Source of the DNA: G965212005 sp965212005
Lineage (GTDB): Bacteria; Pseudomonadota; Gammaproteobacteria; Porifericomitales; Porifericomitaceae
NCBI GenBank assembly: GCA_965212005.1
Contig: OZ243038.1
Coordinates: 806,001 to 870,000, forward strand
Reading direction: 5' to 3'
DNA: 64,000 bases
Shown here: one piece after another, positions 29,501 to 38,000 of the stretch
How the letters are laid out: every line of letters starts with the position of its first letter
Numbering within the stretch: position 1 is the first letter of the stretch
Program-made: the position numbers and the translations under genes
Notes under the pieces: model-generated
Told to the model about the DNA's origin: nothing
Databases searched by the model: none
Seen by the model: the letters and a program-made list of their open reading frames with translations, nothing else

Positions 29501-31758
29501 ATGGTGATGGCCACGTTCACGGTGGCGGGGATGAGGCTGGTGTCCGTGGCGGCGACCGGGCAGACATCCACCAGGGTTTCGCCGGCGCCCAGCCCTTGCA
29601 CGGCGTCCAGGGCGTTGTCCACCTCGTAGGTCCAGACGCCGGCGGCGTCAATGTCAAAGACGCCGCCGTTGGTGCAGGCAGCGTCTGTTCGCGCGGTTAC
29701 GCCGCCGGCCACGGTCAGGGTGCCGCCGGCTTGCAGCACCATGAGGGCGCCGGAGGCGACCGGGTTGTCGTCTTCGGTAACGGCGCCGGTGGTGACGCCG
29801 CTGAAGGCGTTGGTGGGGTGCAGGGTCAGGGTGGTGGTGGCGGTGTTGCTGAGGCCGCCGGCGTCGGTGACCATCAGGATCAGTTCAATATCGGTTGCCG
29901 TGGCCGGCGGCGTGACGCTCCAGGTGGTGGCGAGGGCGGCGGGGTCGGCGAAGGTGCCCATGGGCGGGTTGGTGCTCCACAAGACGGTCGGGGCGGGCGG
30001 CAAGTCGGCAGACATGTCGTCGGTGTCAACCACAGAGCCTTCCACCGCCACCACGGCACCGGCGGCGACCGTGGTGGCCGGGGATACCGGGCTGGTGATG
30101 CGGACGTTCGGCCGGTTGTTGGCGCCGGTGAGGATGATGGTTACTTCGCTGTCAACGGTGAAGCCGTCTTCGTCCGTGGCGCGCACCCTGCGCGTTTCAT
30201 ATGCGACCTGGCCGGGCAGCAAGGCGCGGATACGGCGGAGTTGGCCGCCGAACAGGCCGGCGTTGTAGGCCCAGACGCCGGTGGTGCGGTCGATGGTGAA
30301 GAGTCCGTAGTTGCCGAAGCCGCCGCCGAGCGCACTGAAGGAGGTGACGTTGGCGTTGAGGGTCAGGGTGCCGGTCAGCCTGCGGGTTCCGGTGCCGCCC
30401 GCGTTCAGCAGGTTGACGTCTGAGGTCGTGATGCGGCCCTCAAGGTCGCCGGCGATGGCGAGGCGCACCCGGGCCACGGCGATGTCAAAGTTCACGGTGG
30501 CCACCTGGGGCGGGGTGGCGGTGTCGGTGACCGTGTAGGTGTGCTCCACGCCGGTATTGATGGTGTCGGGCATGCCCGAGAGGACGCGGCTGCTGGCGTC
30601 AAACGTCAGCCCGCTCGGCAGGCCGCCGGCGCCGTCCACCAGGGTGTAGACGTAGGTGCCGTTACCGCCGGTGGCCTCGGGCAGGGTTACGGAGATGGTC
30701 TCGGTGGTGAGGTACAACTGGTCGGCAACAACCGGCGCCGGGCCGGGGAACGCCAACGCCACCGGCTCGGGTATTCGCGCGGCTATTGAAGGGGCGCAGT
30801 TATCGTCAAGGGTGGCGGTCTCGGCGACATCGGTGAAACAGGCGAAATAATGATACAGGCCCGCCGTTGCGGACGCGACGAAGGTGGCGGAGGCCTGGGG
30901 CGTGGTGCCGCCGGACGCAAACGCGCCGACGGTTCGCGGCGAGCCCGCCGCGCACAGCACGTTGTCGGTGCCGCACGTGGAGGCCGTCGGCGGACTGCCG
31001 GCAACCACAGCGATCGGAGAGCGATACACCTGAATCATCGCGGCTGTTGCATCATTCGCCGCATTCGCCACTTCAACATTCAGCGTCAGACCCGCCTGAC
31101 CCAAAGTCAACAGGGTCACGGTGACGCCGCTTTCCTCGGTGGTGGGCAGGCTGCCGGCAAAGGTCGCGGAAGTCGCGGCCAGGTCCGGCGGCGACGGCGG
31201 TACCACCCGTGCGGCCACCGAGGGAGAGCAATTATCGTTGAGAGTGGAGGCGCTCTCGGCCGTGTCGGTGATACAGACGTAATATTGATACAGGCCAGGC
31301 TCACTCGGCGGGGGGAACCGCGAGGTTGACGAGGTGGGCTCTGGAAAGCTGCGGTTTACGCTAATCGTGGAGCTCCCGTCACCAAAAATTCCTCCTACTG
31401 ATGTTTCTGTGAATTCCCGGCAAAGCGCGGCCGTGTCAGCGGCGCACGCGCTAATCCCCGACGGCGGCGCGCTCCCGGCCAGGGCAGTATCACCCCGCAT
31501 GCGGTAAGCCGATAATGACACGTTGTCGGCGCGACCCCCCGTATTAGTCACCGTGGCATCCAGACGGAGGTCCGCATCCGTTAAGATGTACTCGCCGGAG
31601 GACTCCGCGGTCAGATTTTCAAAAACTGGTGCGGCAGGTATGGCCAAATCAGGCGCCTGCGCCGCAGCCTGCTGAGCGGGAATAAAGGCCAGCGCAAGGA
31701 GCGCCACGCCGAGGGCCGCCGCCCTGCCGACCCTGCACATAATCCCGCGCCCGGCCAT
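26494..31758 (-). CDS. Giant surface protein 2, N-terminal part (1754 aa, prematurely ended)
   Basis: The start at 31758 (or the internal ATG at 31740) gives a signal peptide ending IPAQQAAAQ. Next come two CARDB-like modules with conserved cysteines (about 30-330), an Ig-like module, then VCBS-type repeats (GTLTVTN...ITGANDAP) alternating with PKD-like and Ig-like modules. It ends at LSGTPNAVQAT followed by TAG, because a 7-bp insertion (ACCTAGT on the minus strand) sits in the YTYTATD linker near 26497. The open frame could yield a secreted passenger with no membrane anchor. No strong Shine-Dalgarno precedes either start. Upstream lies a transposase scrap, so the native promoter may be lost. 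Confidence 0.75.
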   Translation of the reverse strand: MAGRGIMCRVGRAAALGVALLALAFIPAQQAAAQAPDLAIPAAPVFENLTAESSGEYILTDADLRLDATVTNTGGRADNVSLSAYRMRGDTALAGSAPPSGISACAADTAALCREFTETSVGGIFGDGSSTISVNRSFPEPTSSTSRFPPPSEPGLYQYYVCITDTAESASTLNDNCSPSVAARVVPPSPPDLAATSATFAGSLPTTEESGVTVTLLTLGQAGLTLNVEVANAANDATAAMIQVYRSPIAVVAGSPPTASTCGTDNVLCAAGSPRTVGAFASGGTTPQASATFVASATAGLYHYFACFTDVAETATLDDNCAPSIAARIPEPVALAFPGPAPVVADQLYLTTETISVTLPEATGGNGTYVYTLVDGAGGLPSGLTFDASSRVLSGMPDTINTGVEHTYTVTDTATPPQVATVNFDIAVARVRLAIAGDLEGRITTSDVNLLNAGGTGTRRLTGTLTLNANVTSFSALGGGFGNYGLFTIDRTTGVWAYNAGLFGGQLRRIRALLPGQVAYETRRVRATDEDGFTVDSEVTIILTGANNRPNVRITSPVSPATTVAAGAVVAVEGSVVDTDDMSADLPPAPTVLWSTNPPMGTFADPAALATTWSVTPPATATDIELILMVTDAGGLSNTATTTLTLHPTNAFSGVTTGAVTEDDNPVASGALMVLQAGGTLTVAGGVTARTDAACTNGGVFDIDAAGVWTYEVDNALDAVQGLGAGETLVDVCPVAATDTSLIPATVNVAITITGVNDAPTVTVVASSPFGIGTTATVGDEVNLGGVLTLTATAMDPDANDALTFAWTAASSSPLVALGSFSDTAAAVTTWTAPSSTSAGFDIVLTVTVRDETSNVSQAVSIVVFENALVFTAPIPDQFYPQGVAIADLTLPTATGEGLSGTGTPTTYALDPVPAGLTFDADTRILSGTPTDAPTGTTHTYTATDGETSVSITFVINEEDLIPTFAVSSLPDRGYTVSVPIEPITLPEATGGNAELTYGIAGIRPCDCLPLLVLPTGLAFNAVTRVLSGTPTVTQPATTYRYFVVDNDIDGNLDIVRLDFLITVGGAELEITGDLTGAVTEDDPAQNTATGTVVISSTDPATATTFVAQTDAASTLGTFSITENGVWTYTLDNTNGLTQALSMGVMTGDVLTIMGTAGITRDINIVVTGANDQPTAAISAPAAGTTVGFGGEITVTGSGSDPDSSDVLSYTWSTEPPGRGSFADAAASTTWTAPNSGTEAVTLVLTVTDSANPPGSATAQVSGFMPQAEAATIDTGGDRAGSVVEDDPAMNTATGTLTVTNTDGGSTDVVVQTPGTGTGTYGGLSFIGSVWTYALDNDDDDTNALAAGDTVTETFTVTAAANPGSTAMITITITGANDAPVADAGPDQPAVARSATVTLDGSASADPDTGADPANADAIESYAWTQSSGTDVTLSDAAAVSPTFTAPNSAGDLVFSLLVNDGTADSAPATVTITVIDAPSATISATTPTTLTEANLDGATLTVTLTNTTYADPLPANPVTLNTEATNNGLTVMAARGSDTEATLTLTYDGTDFDTDFDIIVTVTDAAHTGTGDIDTATVPVTAVDESDVATLSALTLSGGATLTPVFDAGTFTYTADVDNSVANIMVTPTATDGGATIEVQGTAVTSGSASTAITLTAGMATDIDVLVTAEDGSTTRTYNLAVTRAAALALSFGGETIDAQTYTVNTAIAGLTLPVAGGGTAPYSYALSDVPSGLTFAAATRVLSGTPNAVQAT

Positions 31759-31899
31759 CAGGGCCGGCCTCTGATCCGTGAAAGGGGGGCAGGAATGGCC
31801 GCTGAGACGCCCAAAGGCGCGCTCCGAGGCGTTTTCTGGGCATTTTTGATTGCCGGCGTCAAATGGGAAAATGGCATGGCTGCAACCTTAGGTTGGGGC

Positions 31900-32038
31900 G
31901 AGTAAGAGGCGAACTATAAACGAAAATGGCGGGGATGTCCAGGGGAGCGTGGGGCAGGGCCTGGCGGGGTCGTTCGGTGTTGTAGAACACCAGCCACCGG
32001 GCCATCGCGCCGCACCTGGGCAAGGCGTTGCGGCGCAT
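31900..32038 (-). mobile_element. Transposase C-terminal scrap
   Basis: The minus strand encodes ARWLVFYNTERPRQALPHAP, the conserved WYN..RPH.AL end of integrase-core transposases. It is short and truncated on both sides. The remaining sequence between giant gene 2 and this scrap (31759-31899) shows no gene. Confidence 0.6.
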
Positions 32039-32084
32039 GGGAGAAGCCTTTTGTTGAGTTACAGGATATGCGGCAGACGGGTTG

Positions 32085-32540
32085 TTAACCTAAAAACGCA
32101 CTGATTAATGGTACGTAGTGGTCTATCAGCAACAGCGCGAACAGTGCCACCAGATACACAATGGAGTAGCCGAACGTCTGCATCGCCAGCTTGTCGTCTG
32201 CCTCGGGCCGCGTGAGCAGGATGGCGTAGCGCAGAAAAACCACGTCCAACACCACCGCACCGGCCAGATATAACCAGCCACTCATGCGTACCGCAAACGG
32301 CAACAGCGTAATCGCGAACAACAGGGTCGTGTACAGCAGGATATGCAACCGGGTATAAGCGATGCCGTGGGTCACCGGCAGCATGGGTATTTTCGCCTTG
32401 GCGTATTCGTCTTTTTTCGCCACCGCCAAAGCCCAGAAATGCGGTGGCGTCCATACAAAAATTATCAGGAACAGTAGCAGCGCATGCGGATGCACCTCGC
32501 CTGTCACCGCCGCCCACCCCAAAACCGGTGGCGCCGCTCC
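32085..32540 (-). pseudogene. ctaB: Truncated heme O synthase (protoheme IX farnesyltransferase)
   Basis: About 150 residues match the C-terminal half of CtaB/CyoE, the UbiA-family membrane enzyme that farnesylates heme b to heme O for cytochrome oxidase. GAAPPVLGWAAVTGEVHPHA begins the match, followed by WTPPHFWALAV, DEYAKAKIPMLPVTHG and three further membrane helices, ending at TAA in 32085-32087. The N-terminal half, including the first aspartate-rich prenyl-binding motif, is missing. The match stops at about 32540, where a loose copy of the giant-gene 3' end begins. The open frame to 32591 only reads into that repeat. The identity is clear; it cannot be functional unless the window contains an assembly joint. 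Confidence 0.85.
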
Positions 32541-32544
32541 GGCC

Positions 32545-32660
32545 TCAGTAGCGTACAGACCCCTCCAGGCCAAATTCATGATCCTCGGCATGCTCGCCGT
32601 ACAGCTTCAGGCCATCGCCTCGCCAGGCCGGGTCCAGCACGTTCGTAAAGTCCATCACCC
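32545..32660 (-). pseudogene. Loose copy of the barrel-end cassette of the giant genes
   Basis: The minus strand encodes VMDFTNVLDPAWRGDGLKLY then GEHAEDHEFGLEGSVRY and a stop, the last ~38 codons of the giant beta-barrels with a short internal deletion. It abuts the ctaB breakpoint on its left and an R1 array on its right. Confidence 0.8.
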
Positions 32661-33140
32661 GAGTGTCACGGGCAAATCCGGCACCCCCCTGCCCCCTCTT
32701 GTCAGGGGTGCCGTGCCGACGTGCCGATGCGCCAGCCTCAGTAGTAGCTGAAAGACTGCGGTGGTGAAGCTCCCGGCGCGGCGTGTTGCGCGGGCCGGGG
32801 GTCGCCGGGGGGTCATGGGCCAATACGGCCAAAACCCCCTGCCACCCCTTGTCAGGGGTGCCGTGCCGACGTGCCGATGCGCCAGCCTCAGTAGTAGCTG
32901 AAAGACTGCGGTGGTGAAGCTCCCGGCGCGGCGTGTTGCGCGGGCCGGGGGTCGCCGGGGGTCACGGGCCAATACGGCCAAACCCCCTGCCCCCCTTGTC
33001 AGGGGTGCCGTGCCGACGTGCCGATGCGCCAGCCTCAATAGTAGCTGAAAGACTGCGGTGGTGAAGCTCCCGGCGCGGCGTGTTGCGCGGGCCGGGGGTC
33101 GCCGGGGGGTCATGGGCCAATACGGCTCCCCCTTGCCAGG
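32661..33140. repeat. R1 tandem repeat array C
   Basis: Three units of about 147-150 bp, with GTGCCGACGTGCCGATGCGCC recurring at about 32710, 32860 and 33010. Each has CTCAGTAGTAGCTGAAAGAC, a GC-rich block and a CCCTTGTCAGGGG hairpin. They are close relatives of the arrays after giant genes 1 and 2. Confidence 0.75.
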
Positions 33141-33283
33141 GGGCCACTGGCTGCTGTACTTCGAACGTCTGTCGCTGGGGTGATAGACAAACGCTTGCCT
33201 AAAATACAACGCCCGGTATGATAAAAGTGTTACCCATGTGCCCGGTTTAGTGTGTTACCTATGTGCCCGGACTTACAGGTGCT
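33141..33283 (+). mobile_element. IS481-like transposase C-terminus and element end, copy 2
   Basis: Homologous to 18620-18772: GRWLLYFERL-type coding end, then two successive copies of the terminal GTGTTAC(C)CATGTGCCCGG-type sequence. The doubled end suggests two successive insertions or a partial duplication. Confidence 0.5.
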
Positions 33284-33330
33284 GCCGCGGCGCGTCTGTT
33301 GTCACCGATGACAGGCCCGCTTCGCTCCAG

Positions 33331-33741
33331 TCAGTTCACAATCAGGCTTAGCAATGCAACGACTACAGCACCCTGGGCAATCAGTGCGCCTATCATCCAT
33401 TTCAACAAATCAACCTTCAGGTTTGCAATGTCAACCTTGGTGGCCCGGCGCAGTGCCTCGATGTCAGCCTTAATGCCTTCAATGTCAACCTTGGTGGCCA
33501 GACGCAGTGCCTCAATGTCAGCCTTGGTGGCCAGACGCAGTGCCTCAATGTCAGCCTTAATGCCTTCAATGTCAGTCTTGGTGACCAGACGCAGTGCCTC
33601 GATATCAATCTTGGTGGCCAGATTGCTATTGAGTAGGTTGACCTGTTCATCGGCCAGCACTTCGGCCTGTTCTTCGGTAAAGCCGTGTTCAGTCAAGTGC
33701 TTAATGAACTTGTGCGTATCGAATGCGATTGCTTCAGTCAT
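33331..33741 (-). CDS. DUF1640-like coiled-coil membrane protein, copy 2
   Basis: A 136-residue paralogue of the protein at 18954-19463. The start at 33741 (MTEAIAFDTHKF) is chosen because it matches copy 1; ten further codons upstream are open but not conserved. The N-terminal helical region and the single C-terminal membrane helix (WMIGALIAQGAVVVALLSLI) are almost unchanged, but the coiled coil has three fewer 11-residue units. Its upstream leader differs: a P2-type cassette (promoter candidate 34029-34058) rather than P1. The 3' flank is shared with copy 1, so the gene was duplicated together with surrounding DNA. Its function is not known. Confidence 0.8.
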   Translation of the reverse strand: MTEAIAFDTHKFIKHLTEHGFTEEQAEVLADEQVNLLNSNLATKIDIEALRLVTKTDIEGIKADIEALRLATKADIEALRLATKVDIEGIKADIEALRRATKVDIANLKVDLLKWMIGALIAQGAVVVALLSLIVN

Positions 33742-34028
33742 TGGGGGACCAGGTCGGATGGTGCCGGACAAGCGCCCTTTGGGCTACGCGCAACGGCGCG
33801 CCCGGCACTCATGGCCGTGCCCCCGGTTTACGCGGGAGGGAGAAAACTCATTGCCCGCCCGAGAGGGGCACAGGCGACCACTGTCCGGCAAAAGCGGGAG
33901 GCGGCGAAAGCGGCAGCACCCCTCTGACAAGCGAGGCCGGCGCCGACAACGGCGGGATTATGGGGGGCTTTCATGGCCATGGGTTGCCCTTTGTTATGGG
34001 TGGCGTTATGGGTGCGCTGAAAAGCCAA

Positions 34029-34058
34029 ACATACCCCAAACCGCCGGGGGATTGCAAG
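34029..34058 (-). promoter_or_regulatory. Candidate promoter, type P2, upstream of DUF1640 copy 2
   Basis: Minus strand TTGCAA (34053-34058), 18-bp spacer, TATGTT (34029-34034), followed by a leader with CCCATAACAAAGGGCAACCC. Same block as before giant gene 1. Confidence 0.4.
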
Positions 34059-34069
34059 GGGCCGTATAG

Positions 34070-34655
34070 GTCCATAACATACTGGCAGGCTCATAACCGG
34101 CACGCCGGGTGGTTGACCGGCAAGGATGGTACGGGAGGCCGCGACGCGAGCGTCAATGAGTGAACAAGCCGACGGCGCCATGCCGTCGCGTACGCCCGGC
34201 GCTATCTGCCAGGCAAAGCGTGCCATCGGGGCGGTGGTGAAGTCCCCGGGGCGGCGTGTTTCGCGGGCCGGGGGCCGCCGGGGGTCACGGACATGTATGT
34301 AAGTCCGGCTCCCCCTTGCCAGGGGGGGGTACGTCGGCACGCCAACCCCCCCTTGCCTCCCTTGTCAGGGGGGCCGGTACGTCGGCACGCACCCCCCCCT
34401 GCCCCCCTTGTCAGGGGGCCGGGAAATCTACCTCAACCGGTGGCTGAAAGGGGAACCGGTGGGACTGGAAGAGATCGGCCCGGGCCGCTGGCTGCTGTAC
34501 TTCGGACGTCTGCCGCTGGGGGGATAAGACCAACGCTTGCCTAAAATACAACGCCCGGTATGATAAAAGTGTTACCCATGTGCCCGGACTTACACGTTGG
34601 CACGCACCCCCCTGCTCCTCTTGTCAGGGGGTGGCGGTACGTCGGCGCGCCGGCC
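34070..34655. repeat. R2 copy 3, hairpin units and IS481-like end copy 3
   Basis: At 34070-34330 lies the third R2 block. At 34331-34430 are two short units with CTTGTCAGGGGG hairpins and GGTACGTCGGCACGC. At 34425-34600 the plus strand again encodes LNRWLKGEPVGLEEIGPGRW and the GTGTTACCCATGTGCCCGG end. No intact gene lies in this stretch. Confidence 0.6.
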
Positions 34656-34776
34656 TCAGTAGCGGACAGAGCCCTCCAGGCCGAATTCATGATCCTCGGC
34701 ATGCTCGCCGTACAACTCCAGCTTCAGGCCATCGCCCCGCCAGGCCGGGCCCAGAACGTCCGTAAAGTCCATCACC
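34656..34776 (-). pseudogene. Loose barrel-end cassette b1 downstream of giant gene 3
   Basis: The minus strand encodes the last ~40 codons of the giant barrels (VMDFTDVLGPAWRGDGLKLE through EFGLEGSVRY and the stop). A hairpin (CCCCCCTGATAAGGGGGG type) separates it from the next copy. Confidence 0.85.
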
Positions 34777-34849
34777 CGAGTGTCACGGGCAAATCCGGCA
34801 ACCCCCCTGATAAGGGGGGCAGGGGGGGTACCGTGCCGGCGCGCCGGCC

Positions 34850-34965
34850 TCAGTAGCGGACAGAGCCCTCCAGGCCAAATTCATGATCCTCGGCATGCTC
34901 GCCGTACAGCTTCAGGCCATCGCCTCGCCAGGCCGGGCCCAGAACGTCCGTAAAGTCCATCACCC
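34850..34965 (-). pseudogene. Loose barrel-end cassette b2 downstream of giant gene 3
   Basis: A second copy of the same end, with a small deletion (GLKLYGEHAEDHEF, as in the copy at 32545). Its stop codon is 194 bp from that of b1 and 189 bp from that of giant gene 3, so the three ends form a tandem series. Confidence 0.85.
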
Positions 34966-35038
34966 GAGTGTCACGGGCAAATCCGGCAACCCCCCTGATA
35001 AGGGGGGCAGGGGGGGTTACCGTGCCGGCGCGCCGGCC

Positions 35039-38000
35039 TCAGTAGCGGACAGAGCCCTCCAGGCCGAATTCATGATCCTCGGCATGCTCGCCGTACAGCT
35101 CCAGCTTCAGGCCATCGCCTCGCCAGGCCGGGCCCAGTACGTCCGTAAAGTCCATCACCATGCGCTGGCGGGCGCCGGCGCTGTCCCAGCCCGGCTGCAG
35201 CGCGAACCTCACACCACGACCCCACAGACTCGGGGCTATGCCGACCTCCGCGCTTACCTCCCATGCCTCAAAGTCCGATTCCTCGTGCACCAGCAAGTAA
35301 TGCCCGTCCAGGCGCAAGCGGGTGCCGCTGCGCGGATTGGCGTATTCAACTCCCGCCCCCAGATCCGCGCCCGCGCCGGTCTCGACGTCGCCCAGGTCCC
35401 AGCGCAGACCCAGCTCAAAGCGCTGGCCAAAGCGCCCACCGCGCGCCGACGCCGCCCCGTGGCGATTGCCTGCCAGCGCCATGCGCAGGCGATGCGCGCG
35501 GGTGGTCACCGACGACAGGTTCTGCTCGCTATCTGACTCTATCTCAACCGTCAACGCGCTGGCCTTTAACGCCACGTCCACGCGGCCCCCGGACCACAGC
35601 TTGCCACGTGCGCCCAGCGCCGCCGTTTGCATTTCCACGTCTGTTTTCCTGCTCTCCCCGCTATCGGTGATTTCAGACTCACCCAGGCCGTAGCCCACCA
35701 GGCCCCATAAACTCAATCCGGCGTGCGGCTGCCACTGCACGTAAGGCAAGATACTGGTCAGCTCAGTCTCCACCTCGCCATCGGCAATCGCGGCGCTGCT
35801 AAAGTCCGCATCCCCCCTGCTGTGCGAGACCGCAACACCCACCAATGTGCGCCGACTCGCCCGGTAGTCCAGGCCCAGGTAGCCCGAGACAATATCGCCG
35901 TCCAGCTGAAAGCCATCTTCAGGCTCGCCCTCATAGTTGCCCACCGCGCCGCGCGCCCATAAGGTGGTGGCGCCCACGCCGGCGGCGTCGCCCTCATTCA
36001 GGCTGAGCTGAAAAGCACTGCCGGCAAACAGCGCGCCAACGGAGGTCTGCTGGCCGCCGGCTGCAGCCGACACGGGCTGGTTGTCCGGCCCGGCACCGGC
36101 ATTGGCCACGGCCTGGTCGTTCGTCAGGGACTCAAGGCTCAGCGTGCGACCGCCAAACGTCAACTGGCTGCCGCCGACGCCGCTGCTAAAGCGTTCACCC
36201 AGCACCTCCACCGCGCCCGATGCAAACGACCGGCCAAAGGCGCCCAGCGTCATCTCCATCGCCTCGCTGCGGGCGCCTTCGAGCGGCCCGCCTATGACCT
36301 CAGACCCAGGCTCCACTGTGACCACCAGCGCCAGCGTCACGGCGGCGGGCGACAGGGCCGAATCCGTGGCCGTGTAGGTGTAGGTCGTTGCCATTTGCTC
36401 CGTGTCCGGCGTGCCGGAAAGCACCCGGGTCATGGCGTTAAAGCTCAGGCCGGACGGCCTGTCCGGCAGGGCGTAGCCGTACGGCCCGGTGCCGCCGGTC
36501 ACCACCGGCAGGGTGAGGTCGGTGATGGCGGTGTTCACCGTGTAAGTCTGTGCGTCAATGGTTGCCCCGCCAAAGCTCAGCGCGCCTGACGATGTGACCG
36601 TGATGGTAAAGGTCTCCGTTACCATGTCATTGACGCCATCGTCGGCGGTGATGGTCACCACTGTATCTCCCAACTCCGTGGGCGTACCGGTAACCTGATC
36701 GGTTCCATCAAACACCAGGCCGGTTGGCAGGCTCGTGAGCGTCACTGTCGGCGAGGTGCCGGCACCGTCGCCATCGGCATCGTTCACCGTGATCGTCAGC
36801 GCCGTGATCGGCGCGTTTTGCACGTAGCTCTGCGGGCCGGGGTTGACGATCACCGGCGCGACGTTGTCGTCCACCGCGACCGCGCCCGTAGTCAAAGGAT
36901 TAGTGCCGGTGTGCGCCGCGGCATCCACCACGACGCTCAGGTTCAGGTCACTGTCGAGGTCAGCGCCCGTGTATGACAGCACAAGGACTGCCTGAGCACC
37001 GGAGCCAGTCACCGATGCGACACTGATCATCGCAGCGCCGGGGGTGCCGGTCAGCGTGAACTGCGACATCGTCAGCGGGCCCGTGTAGGTGGCGTTGGTG
37101 AGCGTTACCGTTAGCATGGCGCCGTTCAGGTTGGCCTCGGTCAGCGTGGTCGGGGCGGTGGTGGTGATGGCCGCAGTCGGCGCGCTAGCCGACAGCGGCG
37201 TGCCGCTGCCGGAGGCCGAGTATGCACCGTTGCCTTCGGCATTGACGGCGCGCACCTGAACTTCATACAGCGTGCTTGCCGTCAGGCCGGTGATCGTCAG
37301 GCTGGTTGCCGCTCCCGGCCCCGGGCTGGCAACTGTGAATGCGCCCCCTCCCGTACGAAATTGCACGTCGTAGCTCGTAATCGCCGGGCCGTTGTTGTCC
37401 GGCGCCGTCCAATTGACGTTCAGAGACACCGCAGCCGCCGTTACGGTCGGGGCCGCCGGCGCCAATGGCGGCTCATTCTCATCGCTCACCGTTACCGTTA
37501 CCGTCGCCTGCGCCGTGGTCGTGCCAATCGTCAGCGACACCACCAGCGTGTAGGAGTCGATGTCCTCGAAATTGATGGAATCGTTGGCCGCCACCGTTAA
37601 CTGGCCGGTGGCCTCAGCAATGTTGAAATCGCCGTCGTCGTTGCCCGACTCAATGGCCCAGGTTTGTGCGCCGGACGGGAACTCAGCGGGCACCAGCGGG
37701 GTGCCGACCGGGGTATTCGCGGCGGCATTCTCGGCCACGCTGAATGTTGCGCCCGGCAGCGACGGCGCGGTGGCCGTGACCGGGATGGTGGCGGTGTCAA
37801 GGTTACCCGTGCCGCTGTGTGCCGCGTCCAGCACAGTGATGCCGAGCGTGGTATTGGCATCTATGCCGGTGCCGCCGTAGGCCAGCGTCAGCGTCGCCAG
37901 CACGGCGCTGGTGCGCACGGCCGCGCTCACCGTTACGCCACTGCCGCTCAGCAGCGTCACGGTGAACAGGTTTGTAGCCAGCACGCCCGGGACATACTCG

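Noticed and set aside
30311..31329. Plus-strand open frames opposite the N-terminus of giant gene 2
   Set aside because: Antisense shadows with no recognisable domains.
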